In this document: positions 24,338 through 36,026 of the stretch, piece by piece
Position numbering within the stretch: the stretch's first letter is position 1
How the letters are laid out: every line of letters begins with the position of its first letter
Assembly: GCF_025024155.1 (NCBI RefSeq)
Contig: NW_026251719.1
Span: forward strand, 186,001 to 250,000
Source: Gamsiella multidivaricata
Taxonomy: Eukaryota; Mortierellomycota; Mortierellomycetes; Mortierellales; Mortierellaceae
Direction of reading: 5' to 3'
Length of the DNA stretch: 64,000 bases
The notes under the pieces: generated by a model
Seen by the model: the letters and a program-made list of their open reading frames with translations, nothing else
Database searches by the model: none
What the model was told of the DNA's origin: nothing
Position numbers and translations under genes: made by a program

Positions 24338-26521
24338 ATGACAGATCTCATTCCACTCCACGACCACGCAGCCCTCCAGAGCGCTCGATTCATCCGCCTT
24401 CTCGAATCCATCGATTACCCATATGAGATCTCACCGGAGGATGTTCACGCCGTCCTGTCCAGCCAGTACCAAGGTAGCGCTCAGCACCACGCTGCAGAAG
24501 GTCTTGATACCACAATCAGCTCAGCAGCACCAGCGTCGGCGTTCCTCGACTGGTTGGTCGAAAACGTCTCCGCAGAGACTAATTGGCCAGGCTACAAGCA
24601 TACTCGTCAACAGCTAAATATCTTACAGGACCCTGTCGATGAAGGCGACAACGACGACGACGATGAGGAAGAGAATGCGTCCTTGCAACACCTTGACCAG
24701 CAACAATGGCAACTCCAGTAAGTAAGATAACCTAGACAATCATGACCACCCAAAGGATTTTTTTGTACGAATGTCTTCTAACACTTGATACGGTCTCCTT
24801 CGCGTTCCGCGTTCCCTAGAAACACGTTTGCGTCGCTTGAGAATGAGCTCTCGGATCTCAAGGCACTCGAAACGCTCTCCCTCGACTTTGACCGAACCCT
24901 CGACCTCGAGATCCACGATACCTCCGTCAAACTCGACGCCACCGCATCCAAACTCGCTGAAACAGCAAATTCGGTCTTTTCAGAATACTTGGTTCCCTCC
25001 CAATCCACCGGTCAAGGCAACGATCATGATCAGGATCGGGATCGGGATCGGGATCGGGACATGGATGTAGACATGGATCGAGAAAAGCCAACGCGTTCAA
25101 AAGAGACAGGGCGGCTCTTGTACCAGTGCCAGGAAGAGCTGTTACAAATTCAACAGCTTGATAAGACATTTGTTGAAAATATGGAGTTGCTATTCCGACA
25201 AGTCCAAGATACCATCCAAAGACCAACTTCCGCAACGCTCGGCAGCAGTGGCAGTACTTCCTCGTCTTCAACAAGATCGTCGTATAAGCCAACGCCAACG
25301 ATGGCAACAATGGCGGGGAGAGGAACGGGGACAGGGACAGGAACGATATCTTCACACCTCCAGTGCCTCCTAGCCTGCAACCCTTTGCACGACCAAGAAC
25401 TCGTCCGTCTCTGCTCAACCTATCGTGCCACCAAAATGTCTCATATCCGCGCCGTGGCCCAACTCAAATCCCTCGAACAAGAACTCGAGTACATGAAAGA
25501 CCTCGACGCAGCTCACAACAGCACCTCAAACCAAAATGGAGACGACGATTACGACGTCGCAATGAGAGACCAGGACACGACGGGCGACCATAGGATGTAT
25601 TCGCTCGCGAGCTCTCGTAATCAGATCCTCCAAAAGACACGCCAACAGGAAATCGAGTTGATATCCGTCCAGCGGGAAACTGCAAGGCTCATACAAGAAA
25701 TGGACCAACTCCTTTCCGATCCTACCCCAAGACCCCCTTCATTAGCGGTGACAAAGCTTGGAGCCGGATCGGGTCTCGGCGGTCGAAATTCTTTACCCAC
25801 CGCCATGTCTGTCGGAGCCGAAGACGACTCCGGTGCCTCTGGCGGTGTTCTCTTCGAGATCTGTGAGCGCATCGCGAGGAACGACATCGAACTCCGCTTC
25901 CTGACAGCCGCACACCGTGACTTTTTGAAGGTTCAAGGTCAAGCCCTTCAAGATCTCGATACCGCGGTCCAACATCTCCTGGATTATTACTGTCTCGGCC
26001 TCACCCTCGAGCAAACCCTCAACATCGAGAGACAGACCCTTCAGCAACAACGTGATCTTTTAGACGCTGCCGTCCAAGAAGCTCACGCACTCCAAAGTCA
26101 GTCGAAACACCTGCAACAGGTTGCAGAGAGTCATTCCCGGATACAACGGCGACAGAGTGCACTTGGTACAACGAAACGGGAACGGGATCCGAACGAATTG
26201 TTAGAGTCGGTGAAGCAGAGCCTGAACTTGAGGGAGCTCGTGCGTCAGGAGACCCAAGCCATGCAGGACTCTATCCTTCAGATGACGAACGTCAAGGACA
26301 TGCTGGACACGCAGCTGTTGCAGCGGTACTCGAGTACCAAGGAGATCCACTTTGTACCAAAGACGCTTCACGCTCTCAAAGAAGATCTTGTAAAGCGTAG
26401 TCGACAGTTGCAGCACGATTACACAGTTCTGGACGACCAAGTCCAGCAGCATCTCATCCACAGCAAATCAAAGACAGCAACATCCTCATTAACAGCAAGC
26501 ACTAGGTATAATCTTAATTAA
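24338..26521 (+). CDS. Augmin complex subunit 3-like (HAUS3) coiled-coil protein
   Basis: Exons 24338-24717 and 24820-26521 give 693 aa. The N-terminal part (FIRLLESIDYPYEISPEDV, then FLDWLVENV) matches the opening of HAUS3 proteins, where a GYP-type motif is followed by a FL-x-W-x-x-x-N motif. Long coiled coils follow, starting at LENELSDLKALETLSLDF. An acidic loop separates the two parts. Augmin recruits gamma-tubulin to existing microtubules to branch them; it exists in plants, animals and some filamentous fungi but not in yeasts. A GATCGG hexamer repeat near 25033-25060 encodes an Asp-Arg run (DRDRDRDMDVDMDRE). I chose the ATG at 24338 because upstream in-frame sequence has only a GTG. 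Family call is moderately confident, since coiled coils align poorly. Confidence 0.65.
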
Positions 26522-26591
26522 TAGATAAGAGCTGCCTTTGCAACCGCCCTCGTTTATTAGAGAGGGTTGTCCCCGATTGGAGAGAATAGTT

Positions 26592-28704
26592 TTAAAACCG
26601 GTCCTCGCGGTCGGATAGATCATCGTCAACTCTGCCATCCTCCTCTTCCTGTAAAATCTTCTTCTTCCTCAAATATCTTCTCCTTCTCTTCACGGGCCCC
26701 AAAATACATCCGACCACGACCAACCTCACGGCTTCAAAGATCAGGAACCCGACCAAGACCCATCCAATAAAATACCCTATTAACCTCCACCTTATCGTCA
26801 CATACTCCTCATGACAGAATCCGCCCTCGGGTGAGAAGGAATACATCCCTGTCTGATCATTCCAAAACATCTGAAAATACTGTCCTAGCAATGTCGGCGG
26901 CGCTGTTTCGTACCACTTCTCGCTCTCGGGTGCATACGCCACGGGCTGAGTGCCCGTTGGATCAAACAAGAACGACGACCGACGTGCTCGGAGCTGGGCC
27001 ATGATATTCTCCGCGGTCCGGTTGCCGTTCGTGTTGAGGATCGTCCAGCTGAAGGCACCCGAGTCTGGGTAATGAACATCGGTGCCGGTGATCAGGATTA
27101 GGTTGTTATCCTGGATGAACTTTAGTGAGATCGTGTCCAGGGTTCCGCCGTTTGCGACTTCGAATCCGTCCACGCCCATTTCGACGAGTTGTTCGCGGCT
27201 CGGGTGGTGTTGCATCCTCGGCAGTTGGTATCCGTACTCTAATGGATGTTAGCGAGTAATGAGCGTTAGAACTCTGTCTCCAATGGGCCCCGCCCGTCAT
27301 TCGTTTCGAGAATTGACGGAGGCAGAAGGATATATAGAACACGATGACACGCCATGCTTCCTCATCCGCCTCACCTGTCGTGTTGCTCCAGGGGATATGA
27401 TTGATGATCGCCAAACCACCCAGCTCATGGGCCCTCGCAATCGTCGCCCGGAGTTGGTCGTCTGTCGGCCACTTTGTGATCGCATAGTCGATCGTCTCGT
27501 TGATCCCGATCAGATTCATATGTAACCGGCAGCATCTGTTACAATAAAAATCCTCCCCTCCCGAGGGTGTCAGATTATCAGATAAAGGAGAGAAACGATC
27601 GTGCGTAGCGAGTAGATCATCAATATGCCAATTTGAAACAACCACTCCATGCAATTGACAATAAGGATGTACATATCAAAGACAAAGAAAAGGGAAAAGA
27701 CATACGTGAGTTCCATGGCTGGGATGACCGTGATCTTGTCCGCATACTTCTCCAGGGCGATTTTCTGAGCGGCCAGTCCTCCCGCGACCGTGTTATGGTC
27801 ACTCACCACCAGAGCGTTATACCCATTCGCTATATATCCAAAACAAAAATTGTCTGGTTAGCAAATCATAAACAGCATACAAATATATATTTAAATGGAT
27901 AGTCCATCATCTTTTTTTTTTTCATTTTTTGTCTTTGAACTTACCGATATGCCACTTCAACAAGGTCTCAGACCCCATCCTGCCATCTGAGTACCTTGAA
28001 TGCGAATGTCCATCCAGCAACACGTCCCACTGGTCCCCAAAGGTCTCATTCCACGGCTTCAGATACCCTCTCGGGTTAATCGGGGTCCAGTCAAAGTCGT
28101 TCACTTGCGCATAATCCAGTGATTCAGGCTGTCCCTCCCTGAGCGAATACATGATCGTCGACGCGATCAACACGGCGAGGATCCCGGTGAGGAGGAGCGC
28201 CCGAAAGAGCGGGCCCAGGATTGTGGAGCGAAAGATCTGGCGCTTCGAATGGTAATGTGGCAAGAGCCAAGGAGGGAGGGACCGAAGGGGTTGGGGGAAG
28301 GAGGAGACGTGAGCCTCGCGGTCGGGTGTGGAGAGATACAACTGGAAGGATTGTAAGGGTGTCAAGATGTATCTGTGGATGAATTGAGAGAATTTCGAAC
28401 CAGGGTCGCGGCTGGTGTCGTCGTTGGTAGGAAGAGAGGCATTGGAGTGAGACTGGTGCTGGTTCTGGTTCTTGCGGATGGAAGCAGCAGGCGATGCTTG
28501 GGGTGGGAGTGCTGCTGGCGCTGCTGAACCTCGGTGGGAGAGCGAGACTTGGGAGGTGGATGGACTGCGGATGGCATGATTGTTGTTACTAGTAGGCGAC
28601 TGGTCTTCCTGAAAGGTGCTGTGGGCGGCTACGGAAGGGCTCGTGGACTGTGAGGAAGGGATGAGCAGGATGTGGTCGCCTCCATCCTGGGTTGGCGTGG
28701 TCAT
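26592..28704 (-). CDS. Membrane-anchored PHP-domain phosphoesterase
   Basis: Exons 28704-27945, 27829-27706, 27535-27375 and 27238-26592 close in phase to 563 aa. A disordered Ser/Pro/Asn head (1-100) precedes a transmembrane helix at about 165-187. The PHP fold then shows DGHSHSRYSDG (231), VVSDHNTVAG, PAMELT, HMNLIG, a region ending in INHIPW, and ITGTDVHYP. These are the His/Asp/Glu metal ligands of the polymerase-and-histidinol-phosphatase superfamily. A second hydrophobic helix at about 500-528 is followed by a run of Arg/Lys. The PHP domain would therefore sit between two membrane spans. Fungal relatives are annotated only as PHP proteins; the substrate is unknown. It ends tail-to-tail with the HAUS3-like gene, 70 bp apart. 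Confidence 0.85.
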
Positions 28705-29149
28705 TGTGTCTGTCTCTCCTCAGACGGTAGGGGCGGTGTGAATGAGAGGGCGGGCGAAAGAGATGAGAGGGATGAGAGGGATGAAGGGAGGGGCGGGGTG
28801 GAGCGGTCTGTCGATGAGCAGAAGAAGAAAAAGTAGAATATAAAATGGGCGAAGGCAGAGTGAGACGGTCCGAAGGGTTTGGGTAAAAATAGTCGCTTGT
28901 TTTAGACGGACCCGCCTTGGAGATCCCACGCCCCAATGCTCTCCCCATTGACCATCGACTCTTTCAATAAGAACTATCTATCTCCTTGACACATCGGAGA
29001 AAGCTAGAAAACGCCGTTGTTGTTTGTTTTTTTATTCGCATAGAACTTTTTTTTTTTCTCTTTTTTTTTATATCTACTTTTGCAGACGATACATACAGAG
29101 AGAACCGTGTATTCAACAGAATATCGCCCTCCACCATCCCACACCCCTT
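28705..29149. other. Promoter/leader of PHP gene and 3' flank of CCP1 gene
   Basis: The sequence upstream of 28704 is purine-rich on the plus strand (C/T-rich in the direction of the PHP transcript), consistent with a leader. T-runs lie near 29050-29070. No gene is supported. Confidence 0.5.
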
Positions 29150-29762
29150 CTACGCGTTCAAGGGCTTGAACTCGTACATCTTCGAGTCCTTCTCAAACTC
29201 GCAACCGAGCTCAAACAGCTTCGTGCACGCCTTCGAAAAGTCTTCGAAGAACTTCTTCTCGTCCTTCGCATAGATCTCCACCCACTTCTTGAACTCCTTA
29301 TCCTTCGTCAGCGCCATGTCCGAAGGCAGCATCATCAAGGACTGTGACTCCTTATCTTGGAACTGCTTCGGGCCATCCCACTTGCGCTCAACCCACTTGC
29401 GACCCAACAACTCGGTAAAGAACGCGTTCGTGAACACCGTTGGCGACGCAGTCCATGGTCCATCGAATCCAGAGCGATCCTTGTGGCATCGTCCCAAGGC
29501 GTGCGCGCCCAACAGCGCAACGATTTCTTGGTCGTTGAATCCCATCCTGTAGAACACATCGCGCGCGTGCTTGGGATCCGGGCGTGCTCCGTCTGGGAGA
29601 CGACCATCTGGGGCAGCATCTTCCTCCATACCGTCCACACGGCCCGATCGCCACTTGATTATCGGTCCTCCCTACAATATACATCATACAATATTGATCG
29701 TAGTAAGCAACGTTAATCACGTCCACATGGTATGTTCACAGCAGATACAAGAGGCTCGGTTC

Positions 29763-29794
<32 letters not shown>

Positions 29795-31601
29795 CGACTT
29801 TGACTTTGACTTACCATCTCCTGGATGGCGCAGACACCGGCAAGGGTCCACAGATCACCATAAGAGATATCTGGGAAGCGGTCCTTGACACGGTTCAGAC
29901 GCTCACGCGCAATGCCCAACCCCGCGTTTGCGCCCACGGACGACTCGGACTTGAAGCGCATCGTGCCCTTGCTCGATCCTCCGTTCTTGGCGGCCTCATC
30001 CCAAGTACCGGAGGCGTGCCATGCCAGACGGACAAAGACCGGTCCATAGCTGCCATCATCATACTGATCGTCCTCGAGGAGCGTCGCGATATGGTTGTAC
30101 ACCTTTTCGTAATCTAGTGGCTCCGTCTTGGTCTTGCCGTCCTTGTCCGTGCTGCCGATCTCTGCGACTCCGGCAGCTTTTGCGACCTTGGGCAGGCCAC
30201 CCTCTAATGATCGGTGGTGAGGATCGAAGAGTCTCTTGATGAGTGAAAAGAGCAACAATGAAAACCAGACGCGACTAATCCTTGTGACATGCCCTCCACA
30301 TGCACGCATATACACACACATATAAAAGTTATGGCATTTTAAGGTTCTCCGGTTATGTCTCGGCTGCTCGGTGTCCGAGAGGCCCAAGCGTCATACAGTT
30401 CTCTCTCTCTCTTTCCTCTCGTACGTATTCGGACGCGCCTGATTGAAAAAGCATAAATGACCCTGGACACAACCTTCCCCGCATCCGTATCGTCATCGAT
30501 TACGTCTATGCCGCGGGAGCCCATCCTCACTGACTGGAATGAATGTCACCCCAACTCAACCCGCGCCACGTACTCTTTTTTCTTTTTTCAACATCGAATG
30601 ACACCCATTGTCAACGGATGCAGTTCGGTGGAAGGAATGAAGCGAGCGGAGGCAGGGGGTCAATACAGTTTCTTTATTCCTCTGGTCCTCCCCTCCCCTC
30701 TCCTTCCCTGTTCCGAAGCTATTCCTGATAGAGAAGGAGGAATCACTCACTACTCCCCAATGTCGCACACGGGTTTTTAATAAATAATACCTTGCCCCCC
30801 AACTGAAAAGCTCGATTGACTGGTTCAAGTTTGATTGACCAGACGACCAGACGACCAGACGTGTGAACAACCACCAAAAAAAAATGCATGGATGGAAAAA
30901 AATCCCTTTATGGTTTAAGAACGGATTGATTGGTAAAGTGAACAAGCACACAAAAAAAAAAAAAAAACACGAGATAGAACAGGTTGGGGGGACCGAAGGG
31001 AAGAAAAGCCATTCGGGGAACCGAGAATGAGCAGATGATGTAAAGACGAAAAAGAAAAGAAAAGAAAAAAAAAAGTAAAATGTGCACCGAGAAAAAAAAT
31101 TCCCATGCGCGCAAAAAAGAAAGAAAAAATCCCCCTCCCCATACCATCCCCCATGAACCCGTTGCCTCCCCCCGGATCTCAATAGCAACAACACCCGAGA
31201 AGTACAGAGAGGGGCCCCAACAAACCAATTCATCAAATGACAATACATCGGTTCAGTAATAACCATCCCTCAAAAACGCGTCTTTTACATTTATAAAAAT
31301 AAAAAATATAGAAAAATATGAAAGAGCGCAGCAGCATTTCCATGGACTTACGTTCTCCGAGGTAGTAATGGTATCCTGCAGCTCCGGCCCCAGCAGACAA
31401 TGCCGCGATCACCAAGGTCGACATCATGCCGCCGCCGCCGCCGCCTCCAGAAGACTGCTGCTGGGGCTGCGCAGCATAGGTGCGGATGGCCGAGGAGAAT
31501 CTTGTGGACGAACGAGCCATGGAGGGTGTGCCCACCAGCGCGAATCGCGCCGCGGACGTCAAAGGAGACGCCCGGAGGAGAATTCGAGGAGCAAAAGACA
31601 T
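29150..31601 (-). CDS. CCP1: Cytochrome c peroxidase, mitochondrial
   Basis: Exons 31601-31352, 30203-29815 and 29671-29150 close in phase to 386 aa. Exon 1 encodes a presequence ([20 protein letters not shown]) and a hydrophobic sorting helix ([20 protein letters not shown]), as in yeast Ccp1, which is released into the intermembrane space. The class I heme peroxidase domain shows the distal Arg-Trp-His set in [13 protein letters not shown], the proximal heme His in [11 protein letters not shown], and [16 protein letters not shown]. The enzyme reduces hydrogen peroxide with electrons from cytochrome c. Intron 1 is 1,148 nt, far longer than most introns in the window, and separates the targeting exon from the catalytic domain. 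A T-run lies in the intron between exons 2 and 3. Confidence 0.95.
29767..29794. repeat. Poly(T) run in CCP1 intron 2
   Basis: About 28 consecutive T on the plus strand sit some 20 bases inside the donor of the second CCP1 intron (A-run on the coding strand). Confidence 0.8.
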
Positions 31602-32631
31602 TTGTGTTTAGGCGAGTCGAGGTAGAATATAAAAGGGGAAAAAGACAAGATGGATGAGAGGAGAGAGAAAGAGAAGGTGTGGGAGAAGAAGAAGAAGAGC
31701 AGAAGAAGAAGAAGAGTGGGCGCTTTTATTCCGGTCCCACATGTCTTCCCCCCCTTGTTCCTCAATTGCGTACAGGAACACGTTTGTACTTGTTTTTTCC
31801 CCTCTCGGATCCGAACACGGCAAGCGAGTCGCAAGTGCTGCCCTCCTTCCCTCCCCTATATACCCCTCCCCCTCCTGGGTAACCCACCTTCGGACAACAA
31901 CTCCCCGCGTCTCCGCAGGCATGCACACAACACATGTATCCACGCCAGGAGAATCGGGGCACAGGGTCGCCATCGCTACTCTTGTCCGCGTTCAGGCACC
32001 CCCCTCCCCATGATTGCACCTCCGTCCAAACACACCGCGCCCCGCCAATCGACCTCGGTTCCTCCCCGCAGGAACCGGATACTCAACACCCAAACAAAAC
32101 ACGGGTCCAGTCCTGCCGACTATTGACCGCCTTGCACAGCACTGACTTCGCCACCCCTAGATGGGCACACAACGCTTCTATCGCCTACATAGCAAAAAAA
32201 AAAAAAAAAACATACTCCACTGCGCAGCAGCCTGTTTTTTCGTTTGAAGCCGCCCACATTCCTCCCTTCCTCCCCTCCTTCGGAGCTCCGAAGGGGGGAG
32301 ATCGAAACATTATCTTTAATCCTAACTCCGCTCCTGAACGCCTTCAAATAAAATAAAATATAAAAAAAACTGCCCGCGTCACATCAAACGCTTAAGCATC
32401 AAGGCCAACCATGGGCAACATGGCAACCACGGCAGGACATGCACACATCAAAGACACACCCAAATTTGTCTTCTCCCCCTCCCCACAAACACAGACACAT
32501 ACACCCCAACGGTCTTCAAATATTAACTTTGTAGCCATAACAACGAAAATATGTCAATATCTTTTTTCTTTTCTTTTTTTTTTTTATTCGCTCGTGTCCA
32601 TGGATCCTATTATTCGTCCTTCTAATAGAAG
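31602..32631. other. CCP1 promoter and CNOT11 3' flank
   Basis: About 1 kb with GAAGAA-type purine repeats near 31680-31715, C-rich stretches, and A-runs at about 32192-32208. I see no gene. Several open frames on both strands have low-complexity composition only. Confidence 0.5.
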
Positions 32632-34823
32632 CTACTTCTTCGACCAAATCTTTCTCCGTCGCTTCGCCGGATCCTGTTGCCGCTGCTCCTGTGCTTGACC
32701 CGCCGCTGCTGCCATAGCCGCCGCCTTCTCCAGCGCCTGACTAACCTTCTTCGTCTCCACAGGCACAACCTGTTGTTCCACAGTCTTGGCTGCCGAAACC
32801 AACACCTTCGGCTTGAATGTCGCCTTCTTGCTCGCCGGCGACGGCAACGATGGCGCATCATCATCATCCGAATCCTGGAACCGCCTCTCCGCCTCAATCT
32901 CCCACTCCTCCAACTCTTCCTCCTGTTCGTCTTGTTCCTTTGCCGGTTCTACTGTTGCTGTTGTTGGTGAAGCGGCGTTTGTAGCTCCTTGTTGTTGACG
33001 ATGATGGTTGTGGTGATGGGGATGATGATGATGAAGATGACCATTGGGCTGACCCTCGTCGTCGCCATATCGGCTTCCTATCGTGAAGGCCTCCCACACT
33101 CGCTTTTTGTCTTCACGCGTCTGCTGACTGTCCCAGCCGAGTCCGACCTTGACCTGCTCCTCTATCGGTACCTCGGGTAGGTATTCCTCCAGCATCCTCA
33201 AATTCACCGGTCGGGACTCGATCTTTTGTGACAACGCAATCAACTCGGAGGGAGTCTTTGGTGCAAGCTATTAGAGCGATGGAGCGAGTGTATGCAGTAA
33301 TGATCGTCAGCAAAGAGTCCTTAAACAATGAACCGGGTTTCCTGAAGTACCATCGATTGTTCCTTGCAAGTTGTTTCCATCCTGCAATCAAGAATCCAGA
33401 TATCTCCACGGTGCGGATGAGCATGTTCATTCTATCGCTGCAACTCCAAAATTTGATCTTGACGAGGGTGCTGACTCTAATCCTGACGTTGAAGCCGCCC
33501 AAAAAAGATAACTCTGTATCCAGATATCCTATGATTCAACCGAAAAACGCGCCCTCCATGTCCAAACTAATCCTGCTGTACTCTCTATCTTGATCAGCTT
33601 CCATACTGGCTATTGGCTTACCTCCTCTCCTTTGCCGTTCAGGATCACACTTGTCACAAACCGCTCCGACTTCAACTTCTCATCCTGGGACGCCAGGTTG
33701 TAGATATCGACAAACAGACACAGGAACGGGTTCTGCTGAATCGGCACATAACGGTACAGGCAATGCAGCAGATACAGCGACATCACCCTAATCTCCCGTT
33801 CCTGGTGCTAAATCCATAGATAAGGAAAAGATGGCAGAGAAAAGGAGGTGCATATCATTAGTACGATGCCTTGTTGCTCTTTTCACAAGCACAGTGGGAG
33901 TGTAACATCCGACAAAAAAAAAAAAAAAAAAAAAAAAAAGAGAGAGAGAGACGATTAAAACAACGAATGAGATAATATTCCGCCATCACATGCACGTTCC
34001 CTCACGGCCCTCAAACAAACTGCACTCCCATGAAGAAAAATAATAATAATGCACCTGCATTCAACAATGGCGCCAATTCAAATAAGATGACTCTTTTTTT
34101 TCCTTTTACTTACCTCAGATGGACGACCCTGGGCGCCACAATTCTTCTCCAACAAGACCCTCAGACTCGACTGAACCGACTCGACTGCATTCAACAGATC
34201 CATGATCGCACATCCTGCCCGGAATTCCCGATCCGCTGCCACAGACGTCAGAAAATTGTTCCCCGTCCGCTGTAGAACATGGTCGAGATGGTTCCCGAGA
34301 AAGGCCGCAATCTCTTGCGATGGCACTGTGATCATAACTCTCCCCGTAAGCAGCCTCTCGCTCTCGTCTCTCGTTTTTCGTTCTTTCTCAAGTAACGTAA
34401 AAAGGTGCTCTAAGGCGATCTCGGGATCTCGGATTCTGCCCTTCTTATCGCCGTCGTCGTTATCGTTATCGCGATCGTGGTCGTGGTCGTGGTCGTTCTC
34501 GTGGTCCTAGGTTGTGGATGACGACGTTGCTATTGTCGATGCCGCCGTCGTAAATTACAACTTTGTTCTCGTTTCGAATCCAGGACGACAAAATGGGGAT
34601 AGGACCGTGATTCTGAATCCGGAGATATCTTTCCTTCCGTTCAGAGAAAGATCTGATCTCGACTCACTGCTGAGACGTGTTTCTGTCCTGGGGGGATTAT
34701 ACGCCGAAATCAGGAGGTCAAACACAAAGTGATAAAATCGAGTCGATGTTTGAATTCCTTTCGTTTTTCTTCTTCTTCCAGATATAAAAACGTCGGCGTC
34801 CTGTCTGTTTTTCCTAGTAGCCA
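32632..34823 (-). CDS. CCR4-NOT complex subunit 11 (CNOT11-like); 5' exon uncertain
   Basis: Secure exons are 33267-32632 (ending at the stop), 33807-33622, and one ending at 34114 that extends upstream past the codon at 34335. They join in phase and read AIMDLLNAVESVQSSLRVLL, then MSLYLLHCLYRYVPIQQNPF, then LAPKTPSELIALSQ. This matches the N-terminal HEAT-like domain of CNOT11, which binds NOT1 and, with CNOT10, forms a module missing from yeasts. The C-terminal part is charged, with a His-rich tract and acidic clusters, and ends in a basic tail; the DUF2363-type C-terminal domain of animal CNOT11 was not recognised. The frame stays open upstream to about 34505 (DPEIALEHLFTLLEKERK). An ATG at 34823 with a GTGAGT donor may supply the first exon, but its joint is ambiguous. 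Confidence 0.7.
33914..33950. repeat. Poly(A) and (GA)n run in CNOT11 intron
   Basis: About 26 A followed by GAGAGAGAGAG lie within the intron between 33807 and 34114 of the CNOT11-like gene. Confidence 0.75.
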
Positions 34824-36026
34824 TGACAAATAGAACAGAGAGAGAGGAATAAAGAAAGAAAGACGCGGGTTGATTAGAGCTGGCTTTCAAAGAGCAGATG
34901 CAGCAGTAGTGAAAGAAAGAGTGTTGTCGGAGAGAGACGGTAGCTGACTTTACCGGCTTAACAAGATACGATTGTGAGATGATGCGAGCAGTTGCTGGTT
35001 GCTCAGATGTAAACAAAGGCGCTAAGGAGAGCTGCGTTCGGTTTTTTCTTGACTGACTTGCAGCGCGCCCAAAAGGCAGAGAGCGGCACAGGAATTTTTT
35101 TTTTTTTTTTTTGATTCTGGATAGATTCCGTCTGTGCGAGGACGCCGAAATCGTGTACAAGTTCCCGTCTTCTTGACAAACAATAAAAAAAAAAGAAAAA
35201 AAAAGAAAAAACCGTTGAAAGTCTGATGGAAGAGAACAAAGAAAGAGGTAGAGGTGATAGAGACAGGAAAGGTGTGGTGGAATAGTTGATAATGCTAAGT
35301 AATTGGCAGTTGATGATAAAAAGAAACGAGGGTCAATTGAGAGAGAATGATTCAAGCCTTTTTGGCCGATATGAATTGGCGGCAAAGTGTGGTTGAAGAT
35401 GAAAAGATGTGCCGTTGAAATGGTGTGTAAAGAAATAGAGAGAGGATGCTATCCTCTTTTTTTGTTTTTGTTTTTTGTTTTTTTCCTCTTGAAGAGAGTG
35501 CAGAATAGAGGTGTAGAAGCCGGTTGCAGGTCCAAGGCGCTGAAGCGGGACGAAGGAAACAAAAGGCGTGGGATGAAAGGGGGACAAAGCGCAGGTCCTT
35601 GGTTGGTTGATGGTTGATTGGCTAGTTGATTAGTTGGCTGGTTGGTTGGTAAAAGAACGAAAGAAAGAACGGAGGAAGGAAGGTGATCAACGGTGCCGGT
35701 GTTGATCCTGATGATTCCAAAGAGGCAGCAGAAAGTGATGGTGGAGCTGATTCAAGCGGTGCTGGTTCCTTCAGGACGAGTGCTTTGTCTACAGGGGCGC
35801 CTTTCTTTCCTTTCCTTTGAGCTCAAAAGAGACTATGTGTTTCCGGTGGCTTTCACACAGTCACCCGTTTCGCCTGCTGAAAAAGAGCCCAAGCGCGAGA
35901 CTCGCGAAGGTTGAAGGTTCGTTACCCTCTGGAGTTGGGGGCTGAGGGGATATCCAGGTTGGTGCTGGAACCCATTGCACTATGGCATACCAACTGACGA
36001 CCGTGCATTTTATTATTACATTCGTT
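34824..36026. other. CNOT11 promoter side and OMS1 3' flank
   Basis: Purine- and T-rich sequence with GATT/GGTT repeats near 35590-35660 (ggttggttgat type). Long open frames on the minus strand are F/S/L-rich and look like translated C/T-rich DNA. No independent gene is supported. Confidence 0.5.

Noticed and set aside
30556..31266. Minus-strand frame of 236 codons inside CCP1 intron 1
   Set aside because: Phe/Ser-rich sequence from T-runs; lies wholly in the intron and has no recognisable domain.
34555..35385. Minus-strand 276-codon frame upstream of CNOT11
   Set aside because: Mostly translated C/T-rich leader; only its last part, from the ATG at 34823, may contribute the first CNOT11 exon.
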